40,353 bases of DNA from UBA1724 sp963632245 (GTDB taxonomy: Bacteria > Verrucomicrobiota > Lentisphaeria > Oligosphaerales > Oligosphaeraceae). Below are positions 23,077 through 32,046 of the stretch, piece after piece. Positions within the stretch are counted from its first letter, which is position 1. Each line of letters starts with the position of its first letter. The DNA lies in assembly GCA_963632245.1 (NCBI GenBank), contig CAVGTF010000006.1, forward strand, positions 1-40,353. The letters run 5' to 3'. Made by a program: the position numbers and the translations under genes. The notes below the pieces were generated by a model. That model was given only the letters and a program-made list of their open reading frames with translations, had not been told where the DNA came from and made no database searches.

Positions 23077-25728
23077 CTAGATATCGGGATTCAGGACCTC
23101 GTCCGCGTGCTCCTCGATGAAGCGGCGGCGGGGCGCCACGGCATTGCCCATGAGCAGTTCGAAGGTGCGGTCGGCGTTCTGGGCGTCCTCCACGGTCACC
23201 TGGATCATGGTGCGGCTCTTGGGATCCATGGTGGTCTCCCAGAGCTCGGAGGGATCCATCTCACCAAGACCCTTGTAGCGCTGAATCACGATGCCCTTGC
23301 GACCCTGCGCCGTCACGGCGTCGCAGAGCGCCTCCAGGGACTTCACTTCGCGGGTGGTCTCGTTCTGGGCATTCACCAATTCGGCCACGGGGGTCTCGCT
23401 CTCGAAGAGGGTCTGGAGATCCAGGCCATTCTCCTGCAGCTTGGCGGAGAGGGCCTCCAGCGCCGCCGCCTCGGGCAAACGCACCACCTGCACGCCCTCG
23501 TGGGCCGCGGCACTCTCCTCGGCGCCGGTGTCGATGGGATTGCCATCCTCGTCCAGCATGACCTCCGCCTGCTTCTCGGGCTCGTCCGCGGGCTCCTCGG
23601 GCTCCGACACAGGAGCGGCGATGCCCTCCTCGGCCAGGCGCTGGGCGCGGCGCGCCTCCTGCTCCTTCAGGGCCTCGTCCTGCAGCTGCTGGCACTCCTG
23701 GGCGCTCCAGGCATAGCGGGTGCTCTGGGCGCCGCTCTCCTCGCGAATCTCCAGCATATAGGTGGGGAAGGATCCGTGCTCCTTGCGCAGCTGGAGGAAT
23801 TCCCGGGGCTGGATGCCGTAGCGGGGGAGATTCATAGTGCACAGCCGCAGGCAATCGCGGATCTGCTGAATGACCATGGCGGGCGCATTGCTGGGCAGTT
23901 CCCGTCCGCCAGGCAGACGGATTCCCAGCTTGTTGAGGCCCAGACCGGTGAGGGTGTTGTTCATGTCGTCCTCGGTCTCCACGTAGCGCTCGTGTTTGCC
24001 CTGCTTGACCTTGAACAGTGGCGGGCGGGCGATATAGACATATCCGGCCTCCACGAGGGGCTTCAGGTGCCGATAGAGGAAGGTGAGCACCAGGGTGCGG
24101 ATGTGGGAGCCGTCCACATCAGCATCGGTCATGATGACAATGCGGTGATACCGGGCCTTTTCGGGATCCACATCCGCGCCTGCGCCGGCGCCGATGGCGG
24201 TGAAGAGGGAGCGGATTTCCTGGTTTCGAAGGAGCTTGTCGGGCGTCGCCTTCAGGGCATTGATGAGCTTTCCGCGGATAGGCAGGATGGCCTGGAAGGA
24301 GCTCTCGCGGCACTTCTTGGCAGAACCGCCGGCGGAATCGCCCTCCACGATGTACAGCTCGCAGAGCCGCGGGTCCTTGCTGGAGCAATCCGAGAGCTTT
24401 CCCACAAGGCCCACCAGCGCCTTCTGGGGATTCATGACCTCCTCCACCGCCTTGCGCGCCTTCTCACGCGCCAGGGCGGACTTCTGGGCCTGCGCCACCA
24501 CACGCGCAGCGATCTCCGGATGCTCCTCGAAGAAGTTCTTCAGCTGCTCGTAGCAGGCGCTCTGCACCAGTCCACGGATCTCCGGGTTGTTCAGCTTGGT
24601 CTTGGTCTGGCTCTCGAACAGCGGATTCTCCACTTTCACGGAGACCACCACCGCCAGGCCCTTGCGCACATCCTCGCTGGAGACGGTCAGTTCCTTCTCG
24701 GAACCGCTCTTCTTAGCGCCCTTCTGCGCAGGGACCGTCTTCTTGCCCGCCTTCCGCGCGGCTTCCTCGGTGACCTGCTTCTGGTAGTTGTTGATGACGG
24801 TGGTCAGCGCCGTCAGGAAGCCCACCAGGTGGGTGCCGCCGTCCTTGGTGTTGATGCCATTCACGAAGGAGTGGATGGACTCCTCGTAGCCATCGCTATA
24901 CTGCATGGCGATGTCGTAGAAGAAGTCGCCGGTGCCGTCGCTGCGGAAGTTCTTGACTTCACCCTGGAAGGTGATGGGCTTCTCGCTGAGGACATTCTTG
25001 TCCTGGTTCAGATAGGAGACGAATTCGGTGACGCCGCCCTCGTAGTGGAAGGTCTCGCTGCGGGGATCGGAGCCGCGGACATCGGTGAGGGTGATGCGGA
25101 TGCCGGCATTCAGGTAGGCCAGTTCCCGGAGGCGTTTGGAGAGGATCTCCCACTTGTATTCCAGGGTGCTGAAGATCTCGGGATCGGGGCTGAAGTGGAC
25201 CGTGGTCCCGCGCTGGTCGCTCTCGCCAAGCACCTGAAGGGGCTCCACGGTCTTGCCGCGGGAGAACTTCATCCGATACTTGTGGCCATCGCGGCAGATG
25301 GTGAGGAAGAGCCACTGGGAGAGCGCGTTGACGCAGGAGACACCCACGCCATGGAGACCGCCGGAGAACTTGTAGACCTCCTTGTCGAACTTGCCGCCGG
25401 CATGCAGCATGGTCAATGCCACTTCGCAGGCGGGCTTGTTCTCGGTGGGATGCATGCCCACCGGGATGCCACGGCCATCATCGGTCACCATGATGGAGTT
25501 GTCCATCTGGATGGTGACCTCGATATTCTTGCAGTAGCCCGCCAGGGCCTCGTCGATGGAATTGTCCACCACCTCGTAAACCAGCTGGTGCAATCCATTC
25601 ACATCCGTGTCGCCGATATACATGCCCGGGCGCTGCCGGACGGGCTCCAGGCCCTTCAGGACCTTGATCTGTCCGCCATCCTTGCCGGCTTCGACTGGCT
25701 GCTGGGCGGGAAGTTCTTCGTTTGCCAT
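23077..25728 (-). CDS. gyrB: DNA gyrase subunit B
   Basis: This 883-residue ATPase subunit powers negative supercoiling. The GHKL ATP site shows EVVDNSIDEALAG, DDGRGIP and GGLHGVGVSCVNALS. The TOPRIM domain has EGDSAGGSAK near residue 458 and DADVDGSHI near 532. The C-terminus has QRYKGLGEM and ends RRRFIEEHADEVLNPDI. As in E. coli-type GyrB, a large insert separates TOPRIM from the tail. Here it includes an acidic, Ala/Glu/Pro-rich stretch (about 690-745) that makes the protein longer than the 804 residues of E. coli. An AGGAGG box lies 10 nt before the ATG. The 468-bp region upstream contains a Z-DNA-prone tract. gyrA follows by 66 bp. Confidence 0.98.
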   Translation of the reverse strand: MANEELPAQQPVEAGKDGGQIKVLKGLEPVRQRPGMYIGDTDVNGLHQLVYEVVDNSIDEALAGYCKNIEVTIQMDNSIMVTDDGRGIPVGMHPTENKPACEVALTMLHAGGKFDKEVYKFSGGLHGVGVSCVNALSQWLFLTICRDGHKYRMKFSRGKTVEPLQVLGESDQRGTTVHFSPDPEIFSTLEYKWEILSKRLRELAYLNAGIRITLTDVRGSDPRSETFHYEGGVTEFVSYLNQDKNVLSEKPITFQGEVKNFRSDGTGDFFYDIAMQYSDGYEESIHSFVNGINTKDGGTHLVGFLTALTTVINNYQKQVTEEAARKAGKKTVPAQKGAKKSGSEKELTVSSEDVRKGLAVVVSVKVENPLFESQTKTKLNNPEIRGLVQSACYEQLKNFFEEHPEIAARVVAQAQKSALAREKARKAVEEVMNPQKALVGLVGKLSDCSSKDPRLCELYIVEGDSAGGSAKKCRESSFQAILPIRGKLINALKATPDKLLRNQEIRSLFTAIGAGAGADVDPEKARYHRIVIMTDADVDGSHIRTLVLTFLYRHLKPLVEAGYVYIARPPLFKVKQGKHERYVETEDDMNNTLTGLGLNKLGIRLPGGRELPSNAPAMVIQQIRDCLRLCTMNLPRYGIQPREFLQLRKEHGSFPTYMLEIREESGAQSTRYAWSAQECQQLQDEALKEQEARRAQRLAEEGIAAPVSEPEEPADEPEKQAEVMLDEDGNPIDTGAEESAAAHEGVQVVRLPEAAALEALSAKLQENGLDLQTLFESETPVAELVNAQNETTREVKSLEALCDAVTAQGRKGIVIQRYKGLGEMDPSELWETTMDPKSRTMIQVTVEDAQNADRTFELLMGNAVAPRRRFIEEHADEVLNPDI

Positions 25729-25788
25729 TCTGTAATGTCCTCCTGTGGGGGATTGTGAATTGAATAAAAAAGAAAAGGGATTCCTCCG

Positions 25789-25813
25789 CTGGAGAAAGAC
25801 AAGGTCTCTCCAG
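25789..25813 (-). promoter_or_regulatory. Hairpin in the gyrB leader
   Basis: CTGGAGA and TCTCCAG form a 7-bp inverted repeat with an 11-base loop, 60-85 nt upstream of the gyrB start. It probably lies in the 5' untranslated RNA. No known riboregulator is recognised. Confidence 0.4.
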
Positions 25814-25942
25814 GGAAGAAAAAAGGGAAGCCGTGCCGCCGCCCCCTCAAAACAACCTGCGATCGTACGCGATGGAATCAGGAATCATGGCCCGATCCCC
25901 GTCGGCCGACGCCCCCTCGCGGCACGCGTACGCGAGCACGCC

Positions 25943-25988
25943 TGCGCGCACACACGCATGCACACGCGCACACACGCACACGCGTGCG
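25943..25988. other. 46-nt alternating pyrimidine-purine tract upstream of gyrB
   Basis: Every position alternates pyrimidine-purine over 46 nt with CG, CA and TG steps, the pattern that most readily adopts left-handed Z-DNA under negative supercoiling. A shorter 13-nt alternating run (25922-25934) precedes it. The tract lies about 215 bp upstream of the gyrB start in the 468-bp gap between the Nif3-family gene and gyrB. I see no gene in that gap, only this tract and the leader hairpin. Confidence 0.9.
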
Positions 25989-26196
25989 AAGAATATACCC
26001 CGCAAACCAGGAATTTCCACCGTAAAACGCCCCCAAAACGACTTCTTTTGCCCGGGAATTCCCAAGCATCAAAAAGGGCAGCTACGCCCCCGTTTATCGC
26101 CCCCTACACTCCCCCATCAAGCATCAATATCCCGGCGCCCCTTTTCACGCCTCTAACCAGCGCCGAATCCCCCCTCTTTTGGATTTACGAGCCTCT

Positions 26197-26976
26197 CTAG
26201 AGTCCTGTGGGAGCGGAAAGCCAGAGGCATTCCAGTTGCGGGAAGTGTTCCTGGATTTGTCGCATGACGGCCTTGGGGCCGTGGGTCTCGGTGCCGTAGT
26301 GTCCGCCGGTGACCACGGGCATTCCCAGCTCCAGGGCACGGATTCCGCGCACGTGGTCCAGTTCGCCAGTAATAAAGGCATCCGCGCCGCAGTGGGCGGC
26401 GTCCTCCAGGAAACCGGCGCCGGAGCCGGAGACCACGGCGATATGGTTTACGGGGCGGTCTGCGGGCGCGCCGAAGAAGTCCGTGGGCGTCTGCTGGAGC
26501 GACTGGAGTCGATCCGCCAAGTCTCCCAGAGTCGTCGTCTTAGGGAGGTCTCCCTGGACGCCGGCGGGGATGCCGCGGGTGACTGCGAAGGGCGACTGTT
26601 TTTCCAGGGGGATTCCCAGTGCCAGCGCCAGCTGGGCGTTATTACCCAAAGTAGCGTGTGCATCCAGCGGGAGATGCATGGCGTAGAGGGAGAGGTCGTT
26701 CTTCATGAGAATGCGGACTCGTTCGCCGTCATTGCCAGTCAGGCGGGAGAGTCCGGTGCCCCAGAGGATTCCGTGATGGCAGAAGAGCAGATCAGCGCCG
26801 GCCTCCACCGCCATGCGAAAGGTCTCTAGGCGCGCGTCCACCGCGAATGCCACCCGCGACACATCGTCCTTTCCCTGGACCTGCAGTCCGTTATGGGAGG
26901 GATCCTCGGGGCACACATACTCCCGGAAGAGGGAATCCAGATAATCGGTCAATTCCTGTCGGCGCACACTTGGCAT
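26197..26976 (-). CDS. Nif3-like dinuclear metal-centre protein
   Basis: This 259-residue protein belongs to the Nif3/YbgI/YqfO family of toroidal hexamers with two metal ions per subunit. Ligands are visible as FCHHG (H67, H68), MHLPLDAH (H101, D105, H107), ITGELDH and GGHYGTE near the C-terminus. Family members are variously linked to GTP cyclohydrolase-like or repair roles, but the reaction is not established. A strong AGGAGGAAGGA box precedes the ATG. It lies 47 bp after mtaB and probably shares its transcript. This is the short form, without the extra domain of some Firmicutes homologues. Confidence 0.93.
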   Translation of the reverse strand: MPSVRRQELTDYLDSLFREYVCPEDPSHNGLQVQGKDDVSRVAFAVDARLETFRMAVEAGADLLFCHHGILWGTGLSRLTGNDGERVRILMKNDLSLYAMHLPLDAHATLGNNAQLALALGIPLEKQSPFAVTRGIPAGVQGDLPKTTTLGDLADRLQSLQQTPTDFFGAPADRPVNHIAVVSGSGAGFLEDAAHCGADAFITGELDHVRGIRALELGMPVVTGGHYGTETHGPKAVMRQIQEHFPQLECLWLSAPTGL

Positions 26977-27023
26977 AATGTCCTTCCTCCTACGGTTGAA
27001 TGGGTTGCGATGATAGAAACGGG

Positions 27024-28352
27024 CTACTTCGCCGGGGTTTCCGGGTCTGCCAGAGTGCCCATGACCTCACGGTCTCCGCCGGGCACCACGGCGCCGATGC
27101 GGCAAGGGAGGATCCGGTTGATGTCTGCGGAGGCGGTCAATCCGGGGAGCAAGACCTTCAGATAGTTGTCGGACCAGCCGTGTAGCGTGGCGCCGCCCTC
27201 TTCTGGCAGCACAGGAAGGACCTTTCCGACTTGAGCAGCGGCGAAGGACGCGGCCTTTTCCTGGGCAAGCGCCAGGAGTTCCGCCTCCCGAATATGGGAG
27301 ACGCCGGCGACGGGCCGATTTGGCCAAGTGGCGGCGGGGGTCCCGGGGCGCGGCGAGTAGCAGAAGACATGCATCAGGGAGAGCGGGAGATTCCGGAGGT
27401 ATTCCCGGCACTTCTGGAATGCCTGGTCGTCCTCGCCGGGGAATCCTACCATCACATCCGTGCCTAGACAGATCCCGGGCACCTTATTCCAGGCGGATTC
27501 CACCGTGTGGGCGTATTCCTCCAGGGTGTATCGGCGCGCCATGCGCCGCAAAATGCCCTCCTCGCCATATTGCAGAGGGAGATGGAGGAATCGGCACAGC
27601 CGGGAATCCGCCGCCATGAGATCGATGACCCGCTCCATGCGGGGACCGGGCTCCACGGAGCCCAGGCGCACCCGGAACTCCCCGGGAATCTTCAGGATTT
27701 CCTCCAAGAGATCCGCCAGATCGCCCTCCGGCTGGGAGTAAGTGGCGATATTCACGCCGGTGAGCACCAGCTCCCGGAAGCCCTGTTCCACCAAGGCACG
27801 CGCCTCCCGCAGGACATCCGCCCACTGACGGGAACAGGCGGGTCCCCGCACTTGCGGCACAATGCAGTAGGTGCAACGGAAGCTGCAGCCATCCTGGACC
27901 TTCAGATTCGCGCGATTCCGCTCGCCATGTACGCCCACGCCAGGCAGCGTAAATCCCTGGCACTGGGGTTCAGAGGCCATGGGCTTCAGGGGACCATGCT
28001 CCTCGTGGCGGGGTTCCGCCGGCAGCAGCGCCGCCAGGCTCCGCGGCTTGGGATTGGGCACCAGCAGATCCGCCATGCACGCGCCGCGGCCCGCCAGCAG
28101 TTGCGGATCCGACGCCGCGCAGCCGCAGACCACCAAGAAAGCCTCCGGGTGGCGCTTCCGGGCAAATGCGACCGCCTGACGGCTCTTCCGGGAGGCCACG
28201 CCTGTCACCGCACAGCTGTTGATCACCAGGACCTCCGCCGGCTCCCCCCAGGGGACCACGGTGTATCCGTGAGAGACCAGATCGCCGGCCATTTGCGCCG
28301 AATCCGCTTGGTTCAGACGGCATCCGAGTGTATGGAAACTGACTCGCTTCAT
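27024..28352 (-). CDS. mtaB: tRNA t6A37 methylthiotransferase
   Basis: This 442-residue radical-SAM enzyme adds a methylthio group to t6A at position 37 of tRNAs reading ANN codons. The N-terminal domain carries the auxiliary cluster cysteines C11 (HTLGCRLNQ), C47 (INSCAVT) and C78 (VCGCA). The radical-SAM cluster is C156-C160-C163 (CSFRCTYC). A C-terminal TRAM-like part follows (about 385-442). HTLGCRLNQAD and the C-terminus fit MtaB rather than MiaB or RimO. The start at MKRVSFHTLGC is chosen because homology begins there; a longer frame upstream is not supported and would run through the rpmA terminator. No clear Shine-Dalgarno is seen. It follows rpmA after a terminator hairpin. Confidence 0.93.
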   Translation of the reverse strand: MKRVSFHTLGCRLNQADSAQMAGDLVSHGYTVVPWGEPAEVLVINSCAVTGVASRKSRQAVAFARKRHPEAFLVVCGCAASDPQLLAGRGACMADLLVPNPKPRSLAALLPAEPRHEEHGPLKPMASEPQCQGFTLPGVGVHGERNRANLKVQDGCSFRCTYCIVPQVRGPACSRQWADVLREARALVEQGFRELVLTGVNIATYSQPEGDLADLLEEILKIPGEFRVRLGSVEPGPRMERVIDLMAADSRLCRFLHLPLQYGEEGILRRMARRYTLEEYAHTVESAWNKVPGICLGTDVMVGFPGEDDQAFQKCREYLRNLPLSLMHVFCYSPRPGTPAATWPNRPVAGVSHIREAELLALAQEKAASFAAAQVGKVLPVLPEEGGATLHGWSDNYLKVLLPGLTASADINRILPCRIGAVVPGGDREVMGTLADPETPAK

Positions 28353-28419
28353 GAGCAAAGAGAGGAGAAATGCCCTCAAGAGCGGAGGAAACTTATGCCT
28401 ACGCTCTTCTGGCGAAAAC

Positions 28420-28459
28420 AAAAAAGCGCGCCGGCGACCGTAGTGGTTGCCGACACGCT
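28420..28459 (-). terminator. Terminator after rpmA
   Basis: On the minus strand AGCGTGTCGGC pairs with GCCGGCGCGCT (11 bp including two G-T pairs), followed by TTTTTTG. It lies about 60 nt after the rpmA stop and about 70 nt before the mtaB start. Confidence 0.8.
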
Positions 28460-28520
28460 TTCTCCGATTTCTCGCTGGAACGGCGAATATGGTGTTTCGC
28501 CGGTGGTTTGCCGGGGATTT

Positions 28521-28781
28521 TTACTCGGCGGCGGCTTCCAGGGGGATGATGTTGATCTTGCGGGAGTGCTTGATGAACTCCACGGTGCCGTCGATCAGGG
28601 CGAAGATGGTGTAGTCGCGGCCCATACCGGCGTTCTTGCCCGCGAAGTACTTGGTGCCGCACTGGCGAATGATGATGCTGCCGGCGGTGACCTGCTGGCC
28701 GCCGTAGGCCTTCACGCCACGATACTGAGGATTGCTGTCACGGCCGTTACGGCTGGAGGATTGGCCTTTCTTGTGTGCCAT
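28521..28781 (-). CDS. rpmA: 50S ribosomal protein L27
   Basis: This 86-residue protein is L27, whose N-terminus reaches the peptidyl-transferase centre. MAHKKGQSSSRNGRDSN, RGVKAYGGQ, IIRQCGTK and GRDYTIFALIDG are typical. The mature N-terminus starts directly with AHKKG, with no Firmicutes-type cleavable extension. An AAGGAG box precedes the ATG. The usual partner rplU (L21) is not adjacent: a 145-bp non-coding gap and the DUF4175-like gene lie upstream, and the gene has its own terminator. It therefore seems to be a single-gene transcript. Confidence 0.98.
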   Translation of the reverse strand: MAHKKGQSSSRNGRDSNPQYRGVKAYGGQQVTAGSIIIRQCGTKYFAGKNAGMGRDYTIFALIDGTVEFIKHSRKINIIPLEAAAE

Positions 28782-28926
28782 AGCTAGGAACTCCTTAACC
28801 TAAAGTGGTTACTATCTGTATTGAATTGAGGAAATTGTCCGGAAATTGCAAGGTCGCTTAATATATCCTTCGTTCCCGAATCTTCAAGAGCCCCACACCC
28901 CAGCGGGGAACTCCCAAAGCCCGCGG

Positions 28927-31900
28927 CTACTGGTTGAGAAGCCGGAAGTATTCCTGGGTCTGCGGGCGGTATTTTCGGGGTGGCGGAGCGGAGCGCACTG
29001 CCGGCGCTTGGAGGGCGTCTTCCCGGAGGGTCTCCAGCTCCCTTGACAGATCTTTCTGGATCTCCTGGAGGCGTTCCAGCGCCTCGGGGAGGGAATCCTG
29101 GCCGATCGCCTCGGCATCCCGGACGAGTCGGGGGATGCCGAGACCGCGCCCCATCCGTCCGAGGCCCTCGGAGACCTTCTGACGCACCTCCTCGGCCTCG
29201 CCATCACTCCCCTCGCCCGCGCGAGCGAGGGCATTCCGCATGCGGGAGAGCTCCTCCAGGGCGGCGAAGAGCTCCTGTGCACCGTGCCGCGGGAGGCCCT
29301 CCATGGCCTGAGACAGATTCTGGGACCACTCGCCCAGCGCCTGGGAGGCGTCCTCCTGACTCCGGGCGGCGGTCTCGTAGCGACCGTAGAGCAGTGCCTT
29401 CTTTGCACGATCCTGCGCGCGGCGGATCCCTTCTTCGGCGGCATCGCCCGCGCGGCTCATGGCCTCGGAGACCTGCGGGAGACCCCGCGCCAGACTGCCG
29501 GCGCTCTTGCGCGCCTCCTGCCGGAAGCGTTCCACCTCGCGTTCCAGGGACTCCTGGGCCTTTCGGGCGCCCTGCCGTTCTTCCGAAGAAGCGCCGTTTT
29601 GGGCGCGGCGACGATTTTCCTCGGCGAGGGACTGCTGTTTCTCGGAGAGCTCCTGTGCCTGGCGAGCCAGTTGTTCCATCTGCAGGAATGCCTCCTGTCG
29701 TTGCGCCTGACGAAGGGCCTCCTGGGCGGAAATCAGCGCGGAGAGCGCCCGTTCTGTGCGCTGGCGGCCTTCGGAGACTGCGTTGTTAGCGAGTGCCTGT
29801 GAGGCCCCGGAGAGCTCCTCTGCCGCATCGGACATAGATTGTCGGGCGCTTCGCGCGCTCTCCAGCGCGGCGGCGCGTGGCAGGAGTTCCTGGAGTCGCC
29901 GTTGCTGTTCCCGGAGCGTGGATTCCGCGTCCCGCGAGAATTCCGGCAGGAGCCCCTGGAGTTCTCCCCGCATCTCCTCCACGGCATCCAGGAGCTTCTT
30001 CAGCTCCTCCAGGGGCATCTGCCGATCGCCCCGCTGGCTATCGGAGAGTTCCTGGGACTCCTCGCCGGAGGTGCCCTGCCCCGCAGAAGAGCCCTGCTGA
30101 CTCTGCTCCCCCTCGCCACTGGAGCCCATGGAGCGCGTATTCTGCGCCAGCATCCACGCCAGACGATTCAGGGCGGTGAGGGCGCGCTGCTGTGTCAGCC
30201 GGGAATCGGGGAGGTGTCGTTCCAGCGCCTGGTCGGCGGCCTGGTCCAGGCAACGGGAGGCCGTCTGGAAACACTCCGCCATCGGCAGAGGCAGCGCGAC
30301 CACTCCGGCGGCCGCGGCAATCTGCGTCTGACGTCCACGGACGCCCACGGAAAGCGTGCGCAGATCGCGCTCCAGCTCGCCCTGCCGGCGCTGCGCTTCG
30401 GCGAGCGGGAGATTCTCCCACTGTCCCGACAGCATAAGGGTATCCCGCAGGAGTCGTTTTGACTCCGCCAGGAGATCCGCCACATCCACCCGCTGATTCT
30501 TCTTCTCGGAGTCATTGTCGGAGGAATTGGTCGCCGTGAAATCATCCTGGAGCGGCTCTTCCACGGAGAGGAAGAAGGGCTCGTCGCGAACGACATTCGC
30601 CTCCGGCTGGCGGTTGTCGCGGACCTCCAGCCAGCCCACCACCATCTGTCCGGCGGAGAGCTCGCCCAAATCCACCGTGGAGCGCCCCTCCCATTCCCGG
30701 GGACACTCGCCCTCCGAAGGCGTCCAGAGGACCCGCCGCGTTTCAGGGAGGTCATCCACTGCCAGGCACACCTGGACCTCCGCAAGGCCGTAGTCATCCG
30801 TGCCCAAGTAGTGCACGAAGAGCTCCTCGCCGGGAGCGATTTTCCCGTCCCGCGGGGGCTCTCGGCGCTCCACCACGGGGGGATAATCGGGGATCACGCG
30901 GACCTCGAAGGGCGTCCCCTGGCGGACAATCTCGCCGCGCCGATACTCCGCACGATAGCGCGTCTGGTCGCTGGGAAGGAACTCCTCCGGCGACGCCACG
31001 GGCGTCCAAACGCCCTCCTGATTTTCCTGAAGGAGCCCCCACTCCTCGCCAGCGGGCATTCCGCACTGCACTTGCAAGCGCTCGCCCTCCACCACCGTCA
31101 AATCCTGGAAATCCGAGAAAATCCGGGATTCCCGGCGAGTATATTCCGGGGGCGTGGCGACAATGCGGACTTCCAGGGGGGCGGGAGGCACATAGACCTC
31201 CAGAGTCTGCCACCAGGAGACCGAACGGCCGTCATCCGCACGCACGCGGAGGCCTTCCCGGAGATCATAGAACGTCAGACTCCAGCGGCCCGACTCCGCG
31301 GGATTCATGGCCTCCCGGCGAGAAACGCCGTCGGGGCCACGAAACTCCAACTGGACGATGCCGTGAGGGACGGCGCCCTCGCGCAGGGTAGCCACCACCG
31401 TCACGTCCTGATGGACGGGCACCTGTTGTCCTGGAGAAAATTCCAGCGTCAGGGAGGGCCGTCCTCCCAGAAATGCGCAGGCACTCTGCCAGGACGCACG
31501 CCCCATCCAGAAGAGTGCAAAAGAGATCAATAGGAGTGGCAGGAGGAGCCACTGCCGGGTGCGGCGTCGGCGCAGTTGGATATGCTGATGAAGGAGTCCC
31601 GTTTTGAGGGCCAAATACCGTTCTCGGAGCTCGTCCAGGTATTCCCGCTGGAAGGCTGTCACGGGCTCCTCTCGGCGGAGCCGCCGTTCCAATTCCAAGG
31701 CAGCATCCAGGCCATCGTGATCCTGGGGGAATTCCCGCCGGAACTCCCGGCAGAAGTGCTCCAGGGTCCACCAGCGGAATTGCGCTCCCCACAGCCACGC
31801 CAGAAACAACGCGGTGGCGCCTGTGACGACGCATAAGACCACGGTCAGCGCGTCCTCCCGGACTCGTTCCGCCAGCAGGCATCCCAGGAGAGAGAGTCCC

Positions 31901-32028
31901 AGGAGTGCCCATACAAGTCCCCGGAACATGGACCAGAGGGCCTGGAAACGCAAAACGCGCACCAAGCTCCGTGTAACGGGGGAGGACTTCCCCCGCCGGG
32001 AGGCATCTGGTGCGCGTTGTTCCGACAT
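28927..32028 (-). CDS. Large coiled-coil membrane protein, DUF4175-like
   Basis: This 1033-residue protein has three membrane helices in its first 175 residues (about 37-54, 62-82, 158-175). A beta-rich extracytoplasmic region follows to about 510 with repeated strand patterns such as PPEYTRRESRIF and VRVIPDYPPVVERREPP. A long, highly charged coiled-coil (about 535-1000) rich in Gln, Glu, Arg and Ala then runs to the end, with a Ser/Gly/Gln-rich break near 640. This is the architecture of DUF4175-type proteins, which in many bacteria sit beside MoxR ATPase, DUF58 and von Willebrand A genes. None of those is here. It lies 18 bp after pgi and may be its operon partner. Function unknown; a role in the cell envelope is plausible from topology. 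Confidence 0.75.
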   Translation of the reverse strand: MSEQRAPDASRRGKSSPVTRSLVRVLRFQALWSMFRGLVWALLGLSLLGCLLAERVREDALTVVLCVVTGATALFLAWLWGAQFRWWTLEHFCREFRREFPQDHDGLDAALELERRLRREEPVTAFQREYLDELRERYLALKTGLLHQHIQLRRRRTRQWLLLPLLLISFALFWMGRASWQSACAFLGGRPSLTLEFSPGQQVPVHQDVTVVATLREGAVPHGIVQLEFRGPDGVSRREAMNPAESGRWSLTFYDLREGLRVRADDGRSVSWWQTLEVYVPPAPLEVRIVATPPEYTRRESRIFSDFQDLTVVEGERLQVQCGMPAGEEWGLLQENQEGVWTPVASPEEFLPSDQTRYRAEYRRGEIVRQGTPFEVRVIPDYPPVVERREPPRDGKIAPGEELFVHYLGTDDYGLAEVQVCLAVDDLPETRRVLWTPSEGECPREWEGRSTVDLGELSAGQMVVGWLEVRDNRQPEANVVRDEPFFLSVEEPLQDDFTATNSSDNDSEKKNQRVDVADLLAESKRLLRDTLMLSGQWENLPLAEAQRRQGELERDLRTLSVGVRGRQTQIAAAAGVVALPLPMAECFQTASRCLDQAADQALERHLPDSRLTQQRALTALNRLAWMLAQNTRSMGSSGEGEQSQQGSSAGQGTSGEESQELSDSQRGDRQMPLEELKKLLDAVEEMRGELQGLLPEFSRDAESTLREQQRRLQELLPRAAALESARSARQSMSDAAEELSGASQALANNAVSEGRQRTERALSALISAQEALRQAQRQEAFLQMEQLARQAQELSEKQQSLAEENRRRAQNGASSEERQGARKAQESLEREVERFRQEARKSAGSLARGLPQVSEAMSRAGDAAEEGIRRAQDRAKKALLYGRYETAARSQEDASQALGEWSQNLSQAMEGLPRHGAQELFAALEELSRMRNALARAGEGSDGEAEEVRQKVSEGLGRMGRGLGIPRLVRDAEAIGQDSLPEALERLQEIQKDLSRELETLREDALQAPAVRSAPPPRKYRPQTQEYFRLLNQ

Positions 32029-32046
32029 AGCGGAGAGAGAGCCGGA

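Noticed and set aside
21307..25758. A 1483-codon open frame on the plus strand opposite gyrA and gyrB
   Set aside because: Same cause: antisense to two unmistakable genes, with repetitive Leu/Gly/Ala/His composition and no ribosome-binding site.
25729..26196. Small genes in the gap upstream of gyrB
   Set aside because: Open frames of 60-150 codons exist on both strands but lack ribosome-binding sites and cross the alternating Z-DNA-prone tract, giving His/Thr/Arg repeats.
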